Of a DNA stretch of 64,000 nucleotides, positions 32,929 to 42,676 are shown piece by piece. Each line of letters starts with the position of its first letter. The stretch's first letter is position 1. The notes beneath the pieces were generated by a model. The model was not told the origin of the DNA. It saw only the letters and a program-made list of their open reading frames with translations, and did no database searches. A program made the translations under genes and the position numbers. Source of the DNA: Selaginella moellendorffii (Eukaryota; Streptophyta; Lycopodiopsida; Selaginellales; Selaginellaceae); contig NW_003314391.1 in NCBI RefSeq assembly GCF_000143415.4, positions 251,652 to 315,651 on the forward strand, read 5' to 3'.

Positions 32929-33985
32929 TGTAGCACACGTGGTTTTCACCCTTTATCTTATGGTGATTTGCCATAAGATAACCACGAAGCGGAACCTAAA
33001 CCCTCCATGTGTTATGTGTTATATGCCACGTGCCACATGCCACATGTCCAAAGGATAGTGGTGTAGAACTCGAGTTTCAGGGCTTTGAGTCACTGAACGA
33101 AGGAATGGAGCCAAACTCTCAAACATAAAGCCAAGGAGTGAAGGAACTAGAGCACGAAGCTACTTTTGAGTGTACAACTCAAGGAGCAAAGGGATAGGAG
33201 TAGTCTTAGAGCATTCAGCATCCCAATGCTAGGACCATTGGTCGCATGCAAATGGAGCCAAACGAAGTCTAGCACTATTTCGGTATACCAGTGGCCTAAT
33301 GCGAGGATATGGGTACTCCACCAACTAGCATGGTATAAAACTTAGGTTTAGAATTTAGGCTTAGACTCAAGTCAGACGCAGAATAAAGACAAGCATGCAA
33401 GCAAGAGATAAACTATGTCTCAAGTTGGTTAACTATGCCCGAATTACCCACTATCCCTACTATACATTTCAAACCTCCCATAACTTCCCCCCCTGAGGAA
33501 CACATGGCCTTTGGATTTTCATTTGTGTCACAAGTCAAACTTCTAAACTCCTCCCTTCTCAAGAGCACCCTTCTAAGAGTTGTTCTTTGACAAGGCAATG
33601 CAAGGCACAGCTTCTTCTAGATTGTTCTTGGTCGTATCATTGGTCATGAGAATCCCACTTGATGGCTGTGCTTTGGGCTTTCACCCTTAACTACCCTTAG
33701 TACCAGGAGTTAGTTTCTAGGATAAGCTCGAAACTTATTAAATATGGAATGTCTTTAGATTGCGAGTTTAGATATGAGATAAACATTGTTGTGTTCAAGA
33801 CAATCTCTACATTCCATAGATATGCCAAATGAGTAAATCTAGACACTTTCCATAAATAGTATTTGGGACTAGAATGAGATTAACATAAAGGGCATGATAA
33901 AGAGGGTGTTTGATAAACACAACAAGCTATCATTTTGTGAGTATTGAGGGACCAAGCTCAATATCGCAGGGGTTCTTAATACTAG
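32929..33985 (+). repeat. Repeat D, plus copy (LTR-like)
   Basis: Begins TGTAGCACACGTGG. It is closely followed, in reverse complement, by 52980 down to about 52150, including the TTATCCTATGGT element, the GGGGGG tract with TACATTTCAAACCTCC, and the AATATGGAATGTCTTTAGATT stretch. It probably is, or contains, an LTR; the right end is uncertain. Confidence 0.7.
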
Positions 33986-34047
33986 TAAGTGCAAGTCAAT
34001 AAATGAGTTATGTGGTGCTAGCAAATGCCTAAGGAAGAAGATCCAGG

Positions 34048-36912
34048 GTGGAAGCTCAAGATCTAAAGATAGGGCAATGCAAGGCCAAAGATTCCTGCCT
34101 AAACCTAGTGTCCACGAGAGGACAACTCACTAAAGGAACCAAGGCAGCATTTTTGTGCTTACTCTCGGTGAAGAGTGACAAAAAGACGAGAAGGGAAGAA
34201 GTACCTTTAGTGATCCAACGGGTGTTGGACCAATTCCAGAATACCATGCCGGAGGAGCTACCGGCGGGGTTGCCCCCCGCACGACCAATAAAACATAAGA
34301 TTGAGCTGGTCGAGGTGCTGAGGCGGTGGTTCGTCCCCCCTACCGTTTGAACGAAAAGGAACTTGAGGAGCTCAAGCACCAACTAGAGGAGTTAGTGGAC
34401 AAAGGGTATGTTAGGTTGAGCAAGTCGCCATATGGGGCGCCGGTGTTATTTGTGAAAAAGAAAGATGGATCTATGCGCATGTGCATAGACTACCGGTTGC
34501 TCAACAAGTATACAAAGAAGAACAAGTACCCTTTGCCAAGGATTGAGGACCTGTTCAATAGGTTGGGAAAGGCAAAATACTTCTCGAGGATTGACCTAAG
34601 GTCAGGATACTACCAGATTAGGGTAGTAGAGGAAGATGTCAAGAAGACAACCTATCGAACAAGGTATGGGAGTTTTGAGTTTCTGGTGATGCCTTTTGGG
34701 GTATGCAATGCGCCGGCAACGTTTTCGGCGTTGATGAACCACATCTTTGTACCATATCTAGATCACTTTGTGGTTGTCTATATTAACGACATCCTGAGCT
34801 AGAGGAGCACGCTAGAGGAGCATGCATGTTTGAGAAACTAAGGGAACACTAGCTATATGCTAAAGAGAGCAAATGTGACTTTGCTCAACAAGAGGTAAAG
34901 TTTCTCATGCATGTGGTGGGCAAGGACGGGCTCAAAGTGGACCCTGAGAAGGTCTAAGTGATCCATGATTGGGAGCGACCATCGAATGTACACGAGTTAA
35001 GGGCATTCTTGGGGCTATGCAATTATTACCGAAAGTTTATCAGACACTATTCGAGAGTAGCCCTACCCTTAATGAACCAAACGGGAAAAGGGAAGATGGT
35101 ATGGACAGCGGAATGTGAGGCGGTATTTGTCCACCTCAAAGGGAAGTTGAGGAAGGCTCCCGTGTTGGCATTACCAGACTTTGGTAAGGACTTTGAGGTA
35201 GAAACGAATGCTTTAGACTTTGCGTTGGGCGCAGTTTTGAAGCAAGACAACCATCCAGTAGCGTTCTTCTCGAAGAAGTTGGACAAGGCTCAACAGAAGT
35301 GGCCTGCCCATGAGAAGGAATTTTTTGCGGTGGTCAAGGCGCTCAAGGAGTGGCGACACTACCTTGGGAGACACTTCAAAGTTTACACGGACAATGTGGC
35401 AACAAAACACTTCTTGTCACAGCCTGACCTGAGGGGGAAACAAGGTCAGTGGGCCAATGCTTTGGCCGAGTTTGATTGCGAGATTCTGTACAATCTTGGG
35501 AAGAGCAACATCGTGGCGGATGCGCTAAGTCGAAAAGCGAGCTTGAAGTTGGCAATATCCAGCGCAACAGCAACCTTTTAGGATGATGTGCGGACAACAT
35601 ATGAGAACGATAGTCTAGCACAAGAAGTGTTGCTGCGGAATCTGGAGGCACGGGAAGCTCACTAGAGAGGTGAGTTGCCAATAGAAGAGAAAACGGGCTA
35701 TGCAGAATGCAATGGACTCATCTATTACAAGCAAACGAGGGTGTATGTTCTAGAAGGGGAACTAAGGAAGGTAGCCTTAGAGGAGTGTCATGACAGACCT
35801 CTTGCGGGACACGGCGGAGTGCCCAAGACGATGGGCTTACTCAAGAGGAAGTATCACTAGCCAGATAGGCTAAGGACGTTTAAGACTATGTAAAGACATA
35901 TCCAACATGTCAGCAGGTCAAAGCCGTGACTAAGGCTAGTGGGGGCTTGTTGAAAAGCATCCCAATTCTAGATCGTCGGTAGAAATGTCTTACAATGGAC
36001 TTCATCACGGGACTCCCCCCAAACAAGGGGTTCAATGTGATATTCGTGGTGGTGGACCGATTTTCGAAAATGGCACATTTCATACCCACCATAGCGGAAG
36101 TGGACGCGGAAGGTGTGGTGAAGCTGTTCTTCGAACAAGTGGTCCAAGTGCGGGACTTGCGGAAATGTGTTATAACAACTCACCACATTCGAGTATCGGG
36201 GTGAGTCCATGGGAAGTCATCAATGGGCGAGTTATTGAAGGTCTTGTGGAGCTCAGCGTGGTCGAGTATCATGGAGAGTTACCCACAGTGGAGGCATTCA
36301 CGACAGAAAGACTCAACATTTGGAATCTAGTGAGGGATTCCTTGGAACGAGCTCAATAAAGGCGAACCAAGTACACGAACCAGAAGTGTCGGGATGTAGA
36401 GTTCCAAGCTGGGGAGAAGGTGTGGCTAAATACCAAGAACCTCAGGCTACCAAGTGGGATCAGCCGGAAGTTGACCCAAAGGTAAAAATGCATGCATTCC
36501 GTAAATGAATCGATCTTGAGTTCCTTAAGCAGGTTCGCAGGGCCTTATGAGATTGAGGCATGAATCAGTAAAGTGGCTTACCGCCTCTGACTTTCTTGAG
36601 AGATGGGGAAGATGCACCCAATGTTCTACATGAACTTACTCAAGCCATATTTTGAGGATCCGCTTCGCAAGGACCAAGTAAGGCTTTACCTGAAGTTATC
36701 CAAGGGGAAGAGGAATATGAAGTCGAGGTCATCCTCAATGCGCACAAGAGCAAGCGACAAGGACGCGAGGTGAAAGAGTTCCATGTGAAGTGGAAAGGAT
36801 TTCCACACTGTGAAGCAATATGGGAACCGGAGGAGAACCTAGCGAACGCGGGAGATCTAGTGGAGGAATTTCTGCAAGGCAGAACTCTATGTACTTATGC
36901 AAAGTTCAATTA
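34048..36912 (+). mobile_element. Decayed chromovirus (Gypsy) coding region
   Basis: Plus-strand pieces in order: pre-RT linker (34200-34310), then after a frameshift RT (34326-34802) with [29 protein letters not shown] and YIND in place of YIDD. RNase H and tether follow (34958-35581) with DALSRK. The integrase finger (35675-35860) has CHDRPLAGHGGVPKT; the integrase core (35995-36200) has MDFITGLPP but lacks the second Asp and the Glu because of a deletion. Next come [24 protein letters not shown] and GPYEIEA. A chromodomain closes the region. Gag and protease are not recognisable. Multiple stops and shifts make it inactive. Confidence 0.88.
36705..36912 (+). pseudogene. Chromodomain of the chromovirus integrase
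   Basis: An open frame reads EEYEVEVILNAHKSKRQGRE, then VKEFHVKWKGFPHCEAIWEP and EENLANAGDLVEEF. This is a standard chromodomain with the HVKWKGF strand and the IWEPEENL helix entry. In chromoviruses this module targets integration to marked heterochromatin. It is the best-preserved part of the element. Confidence 0.85.
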
Positions 36913-37311
36913 AAGTATCAATTTGTGAAGTTGAGCAATGGCATATGTTGGGACCCGAAGGCGCGCCAAAGGTAAGCTAATTAGCATGGGTTAGCTAGGT
37001 CGACCAGGCGTAGAAAACTATGCCCGACTCCCCACAGGGATGTCAAATCTGTAGACGTATTCTACAGAGGTTGGGTTCGAGTCCCAACCCCCTAGTAAAG
37101 CAAGGCTGGGTTCAAGTCCCAACCCCATACTAGGGCATGGTGGGGTGAAGAATAGGGACACCTATATTCTGTTGTCATGGCTCTTGGCTGGGGAGGCTAA
37201 CTTAGGCACACCGCTAAGTGGGGGGATGCCCCCGAATACATGGTCAACAAGTCGTAGGATAAAAAGAGATGTTCGATGTGGGCATTGAACTTCTTCTATA
37301 GGTGGTGGAGT
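36913..37311 (+). other. Chromovirus 3' untranslated region with two T-arm-like hairpins
   Basis: Contains a perfect hairpin CTGTAGA/TCTACAG (37049-37067), directly followed by GGTTGGG-TTCGAGT-CCCAACC (37069-37089), a 7-bp stem with a 7-base loop like a tRNA T-arm and a B-box. A second copy, GGGTTCAAGTCCC, lies about 35 bases on. The region ends in GGTGGTGGAGT just before the LTR, a polypurine-type tract. Confidence 0.6.
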
Positions 37312-38345
37312 TGTAAGGAACCAACTCCCTGAGGTGTCGTAGGCTAAAGGATCCCCGAAAGCATGACCAAAATGGCAAAGAGTTCATCGGATGGGACCGA
37401 GTCTGAGATCGAGTCTAAGACCGACTTTGAGACCGAGTTCAAGATAGAGACCGGAATCAAGTCCGAGGCCAACTCGGAGACCGAGTTCAAGACCGAGTTT
37501 GAGACCGAGTTTGAGACAGAGTCCGAGATCCAAGAATTGGGTCCGAGACCGAGTCCGAAGTCGAGTCCGAAGTTAAGTCTGAGATCGGGTCCGAGATCGA
37601 GTCCGAGACCGAATTCGAAGTCGGGTCCGAGGTTGAGTCTGAGATCGAGCCCGAGACCGAGTCTGAGTACTAATACGGGTCAAGGGGTGAAAGCCCAAAG
37701 CGTGCGTCTCCCAGGAGAGGGGGGCTACAGGGGGTTCCAAAAGTATAGTAGGGATAGTGAGGTCCAAGAACTAGTCTTGAAAGAACTCTCCAATGGTACT
37801 TCCAAACTGACTTGAAGTTGAGACTGGGGCCGAGGGGCCTTGGGTGGGAGTGAGCATGAACTCAGTGGTGCTGGAGGGGCCACCCAAAGAAGTGCTCAAG
37901 AGCAGCTCCCACTCCCGAAAGGGAAACTGATTGCGGTGCTCCCGACTCATGTGGAGTGGTGCCCCACTTGAGTACCTTGTGGCTCATTGGTCCTCACCCT
38001 TTCTAGGGGCTTGGGCCTTCCCTTCGGGATGGAAGTGGGGGGGTAAAAGTACCCATACCAGGCCGTTAGGCCACGGTGTTTCTCCCCGGCATCCCGAAGC
38101 AAGTATTGCACCCAAGACTTGGGATTTAGAGGGTCCCATGATCAAGTCTTGTAATACCAAAGGATGTTAAGAATCTAGAAGCTTGGTGTGCTTGGCTACT
38201 TGTGCTTGTGGGGAGTGTAGCCGAACTTTAAGTCCAGTCTAACCTAGGGAGGGGGATTGGGAGAGATTTGGGAATCCGTGGATGGATGGCGAATGCTCCG
38301 TTGCTCGTGCAGTGAGTAGTTGAAACCAAGTAGGACCAAGTAGGA
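37312..38345 (+). repeat. E-family LTR at the chromovirus 3' end
   Basis: Begins TGTAAGGAACCAACTCCC right after the purine tract and contains a degenerate GAGNCC hexamer array (37395-37680), a GGTGAAAGCCCAAAGCG module and GCTTGGGCCTTCCCTTCGGG. The right end is taken where similarity with the 30250 copy stops. No matching 5' LTR was found next to the pol region. Confidence 0.65.
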
Positions 38346-40415
38346 GCTAGTACCATAGGCGAGAACCTTGGTGAGGGAACTTAGCAAAAGCCAAGGTAGT
38401 GTTGGATGGATAGACGAGGTAAACTGGCAAATTGGAAAGGAAAAATTTGTGGCTTATACTCAACACATCCAGAAGCTAAACTTCATAATGCGAAGATAAT
38501 GAAGAACATATCTGCATCAATCCAAAAGCTAGGCATAATGAAACTATACTCAATAAGTGATCACTAAACCGATCCTCCATGAATCCATCTATAACAAGAT
38601 GTAACTCACTTCATAACAAGCACAAGAAAATCATCAATAATTGGTATATCCCAACTTAAATCCAACAAGGATTCAATCGTTCAATATCAATCACTAACTC
38701 TTCTTCTTGTAAGGCTAGCATAGTCCACAACTAAATCACTTTTCAAGGAAAAGCTCAAAACTCAACCCCTATTAAATAATCTCGTTTAGAACACAACTAA
38801 CTCAACTTGCCACTTAGTTCATTTAAATGTTAACATAGTTGCTAACTAGCAAATGCACGAATGCCAATAACACAAAGCTACAACTAAATCATCAACACTA
38901 TCTTCATCAAGACTAATGAAACTCAATATTAATCCTACGGAGAGACATCTCATTTCACTCAAATCTCAACATCAATAATATTAACGACAAGGTATCACTT
39001 CAATGCCATCAACACCATAACAAAGCTAGAAGAAAGCACGAGTGAATCACCACTCAAAACTCCCTAGCAACTAAGCTAACCAAGGTCAAAGATACTTTAC
39101 TCAGTATCCGAGACTAATCCTCCAACAATACTCAGTTTCAGATAACACATCATCAAGGAGTGATTCACCATATCCAAGACTCTATGAAATCTAACACCAC
39201 GGACTAAACGTAACCAAATGATATCAATAGAGGTAGAATCAACATGTCAACATGGAAAACTCATGTAAATTCAACAACACAATCCTCCGCAACACCATCC
39301 GGTAAAGCAAACTCAACATTGTTAAATCATCATCAAGCAAAGCAAGTGTCAAACAGTCTTCGACAAAGTCTTCAAGCAATCACTAGTTGCTTAGTAGCTA
39401 ACAACCACTCTTTCAACTTGCCTTCACAAGACCCAAATACTAAACTCATGTCATCGAGTTATATACTTGTCCAACATGAACGTAATACCCTAGATACGAG
39501 ATAAAGGTTCATAGACAAACACAAAACTAAATGACCACTCGAATCCAACTCAACCGCAATAAGCTCACTAACGCATTTAGCCAGTAGCTCCAAGTATCTC
39601 TTGAAGAGGCTAGCTATGCATGATCAACACTTAATTGGAAGCAAAGTGAAGACCATAAGATGGACTTATATTGGTACACAACCTCCTCATAGACAAAGCT
39701 ATAGTACGGATACCAACATCTCAACTTTAAACAATTAAGTTGGACATCACCATCATCAACCAAGGTGCAAGGCCACCAAGACTAAGTCAAGATTAGTGAG
39801 AGCTCACTACTCTCATAGAGTTTAACAAAATGCAAGATGCAACCTGCCACCAAACACAATGCTATAAAAGAAAGGCATAAGGGTCACCCTTCTCAAAAAA
39901 GCGCAACCACTTTTTTACACCAACTCCAGACTCTATCCAACTCAATTGCCTTAGCCCCAAAAGCTAGCATCCCTTCCGGGCTACATCATACAAACTACTT
40001 ACTAAAGTTTTAAGCTAACCAAAGTCAATTTTAACCCTTTTACTAGTTTGTACTAGCTTATGAAAATGGAATGGTTTTCGAGCAAAATGATTAATAAATC
40101 AGCCATTGGAAAAGTTTAAGAAAATTTGTGGAAAATTTTCCATCTTAGAGAAAGAATGACTCTCAGTTCAAGAATGCAAACTTTCAAGACTCAACCAACT
40201 TCCTCCTATCTACAACTTCATATAGGTTCACCTTAACACAAATTCTTGAGACCTATAGTATGCTTAAGCATCGAATATCTTGCCCATATTTCCGACATCC
40301 AACATCGACATCCCAAAAATGCAAAAATGAACATCCAAAGCTTGATCACAAAGACCATATATTTGGACATCCACATTGCACTAACACTCTTCTTCAACCA
40401 TGTTCAAGATCCAAT
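38346..40415. repeat. Repeat sequence without genes; partly inverted relative to 49430-50400
   Basis: Bases about 38460-39530 are the reverse complement of about 49430-50400, for example CTTCACAAGACYCAAA and ATGAACGTAATACCC here against their complements there. Bases 39921-40415 match repeat G at 31025. No ORF is convincing. Confidence 0.65.
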
Positions 40416-40639
40416 TGTGAGACACAAAATCCCTAGGCCCCAAAGTAGAGCCGGAAAGGGTGCCACGTGGTAGTGGCCGAAGCGAGAGCCAAACGAGCGT
40501 AACACGTTTGGACCAAAAGCTCCGACTTGAAAAGACAAGAGCGGGAGTGGAACTCCCAACGAAGTGCTCGAGGAACGAGCACGAAGCGAGCAAAAGGCGA
40601 GGCTCCAAAAAGGGACCCAAAAGGACCAACACATGACAC

Positions 40640-41122
40640 GTGGGAGTCCGAAGTGGAGTCCGAGATGGACCCGAGATGGAGTCCAAGATGGAGTCCGAAG
40701 TGGAGTCCGAGGTGGACCCGAGATGGACCCGAGTTGGAGTCCGAAGTGGAGTCCGAGATGGACCCGAGATGGAGTCCGAGATGGAGTCCGAGATGGAGTC
40801 CGAGGTGGACCCGAGATGGACCCGAGTTGGAGTCCGAAGTGGAGTCCGAGATGGACCCGAGATGGAGTCCGAGATGGAGTCCGAGATGGAGTCCGAGATG
40901 GAGTCCGAGATGGATCCCGAGGTGGACCCGAGATGGACCCGAAATGGAGTCCGAGATGGACCCGAGATGGACCCGAGATGGAGTCCGAGATGGACCCGAG
41001 ATGGACCCGAGATGGACCCAAGATGGAGTCCGAGATGGAGTCCGAGATGGACCCGAGATGGAGTCCGAGATGGAGTCTGAGATGGAGTCCGAGATGGAGT
41101 CCGAAGTCGAGACCGAGACCGG

Positions 41123-41154
<32 letters not shown>

Positions 41155-41265
41155 TCGGGACCGAGACCGAGACCGAGGCCGAGGCCGAGACCGAGCCCGA
41201 GCCCGAGTCCGAGTCCGAATCCGAGTCCGAGTCCGAGTCCGAGTCCGAGTCCGAGTCCGGAGCCT
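40640..41265. repeat. GAGNCC-based minisatellite in the LARD 5' LTR
   Basis: 12-base GAGATGGAGTCC and 11-base GAGATGGACCC units, then 6-base GAGACC and GAGTCC units. Mixed 11- and 12-base units shift the frame repeatedly. The array lacks stops in most frames, which creates long spurious ORFs of Gly-Leu, Ser-Val/Asp or Arg-Thr on both strands. Confidence 0.95.
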
Positions 41266-42590
41266 GAGAGGGTGAAAGCCCAAAGCATTCGTCTCCCAGA
41301 CCCTGGGGGGTTTGGTGAGCTCCAAAAGTATAGTAGGGGGAGGACTGTAGTGGAGCCAGTTTGGCCAGGAAAGGCCAGTTTGGCCCAGGAAGGCCGGACC
41401 CAGTGTTGGGTGATGAGCTGCCCACTGGGAAGTCCAAGACTAGAGTGAACACGGACCAACAAGTGGGGTAGCTTGGTGAAGTGTTCAAGAGCCGGCTCTA
41501 GTTCCCCCGGGAGATCGACTGGCCGATGCTCCCAGTCCAAGTGTGGGTGGCACTACCTACTTGGATACCTGGTGTGGCTCAACGGAACCCGCTCTAAGCC
41601 CATGGCTAGAGCACCCAAGGGCAGAAGGCGAGGAGAGTACCCAGGTGGCTCGCGTAAGGCCACGGTGTTCCGAAATGTTGTCCCAAAGGCCCAGACTGTG
41701 GAAAGGAAGAGGAGCAGTCCTCTGGGGTAGTGACCAAGGACACAGTCGTGTGGTGAGGAAGTCCCAGAGGACCGTGGGACTTAGTGGTCGGGCCTGTGGG
41801 TCTCGATCCAGTGGCAGTGTTGGCAAACATGGCCAGGGGCAGAAAGGGACTTAGTGGGGACTGACAGAGGGATATTGGGGAAGGCTATTCCCCTTGTCGA
41901 TGGGCATCCTAAGGATGCTAAGGAGTGGATCTGAGATGACCACTCACGGATGGTTTGCCTAGTCTTGGAGAGCCAAGACGGTGATGCAAGTGGTATTGGA
42001 CTACCAGTGTGGCAAAGGTGATTGGGCATGGCCTTAGCGTAACGGGCTGCTATGTCGGTGGTACCTTTGAGTGTCGGTCATGGGATCGGACACGTGGAGC
42101 ACTTGGACCAAGTGCAAATGTTGAGTGGCATGGATGCCATTCTCGGGGCTAGCAAGTCCCAAGTCCTGGATTGGACTTATGGAGGTTGTGAATGAGACTC
42201 CTCCAAGTGGTCAGAGGTGTGGTTAAGTGACTAAAGTAGAATGGAAAATTTAGTCGCTTACAATTTGGTATCGGAGCGGTCTCAGGTCCGACTCTGTTGG
42301 TTGGCTAAGGGAATCACACCACATGTTGATTGACATCTGACTGGTCCAGTTTGCTCCCGCTGGGCTCGACCCGAGGGGTAGGGTGTCAAGAGAGCAGGGC
42401 TCTCGGGAGAGCTATGGCTCTCAGCTTCCGTTCACGAGGGCGTGAACTTGCAGGGAAACGTGGTGGATTGTAAGCAACCAAAGGGAACGACTCGAGAGAC
42501 GATCCATGGGGTTCAAATATAGAGGGAAAGGGCCCATGAATAAGAGTGCACCCCCTTTTCCAATCGGTTAAGGGTCTTGGGATATTTGGG

Positions 42591-42645
42591 GTTAAGCGTC
42601 CTTGGGTTTGAATAGTACTGGGCTGGGTGACCTCCCGGGAAGTCC
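42591..42645 (+). pseudogene. 5S rRNA-like segment (3' half) in the LTR
   Basis: Starts GTTAAGCGTCCTTGGG (A-box-like) and ends with GGGTGACCTCCCGGGAAGTC (C-box region). Compared with plant 5S rRNA from memory, about 47 of 55 positions agree without gaps. The 5' half of 5S is not evident. It lies 17 bases before the LTR end, the arrangement known for Cassandra retrotransposons, which carry 5S sequence in their LTRs. It cannot encode a full 5S RNA. Confidence 0.7.
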
Positions 42646-42664
42646 AAACTAAGGAGCCTACATT

Positions 42665-42676
42665 TGGTATCAGAGC
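42665..42676 (+). other. LARD primer-binding site
   Basis: TGGTATCAGAGC, complementary to the 3' end of plant initiator Met tRNA, two bases after CCTACA. Confidence 0.75.

Larger units (their letters stand above)
40416..42662 (+). repeat. LARD 5' LTR
   Basis: 2,247 bp, TG...CA. It holds, in order, a 220-base leader, a GAGNCC array (40640-41265), a unique 1 kb, an internal primer-site look-alike (TGGTATCGGAGC, 42266-42277) preceded by GCTTACA, and a 5S-like segment near its end. The alternative reading, an LTR ending at 42262, would leave 269 bases of interior repeated after the 3' LTR. Confidence 0.75.

Noticed and set aside
37069-37090. tRNA gene
   Set aside because: Only a T-arm-like hairpin and one upstream hairpin are present; no acceptor stem or D-arm can be drawn.
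40381-41540. ORFs of 246-378 codons on both strands over the hexamer array
   Set aside because: They consist of Gly-Leu, Ser-Val/Asp, Arg-Thr or Trp-Ser-Pro repeats from a stop-poor minisatellite inside an LTR; the 11-base units shift frame and the two LTR copies differ there.
42591-42645. Functional 5S rRNA gene
   Set aside because: Only the 3' half is present and it has several changes in conserved positions.
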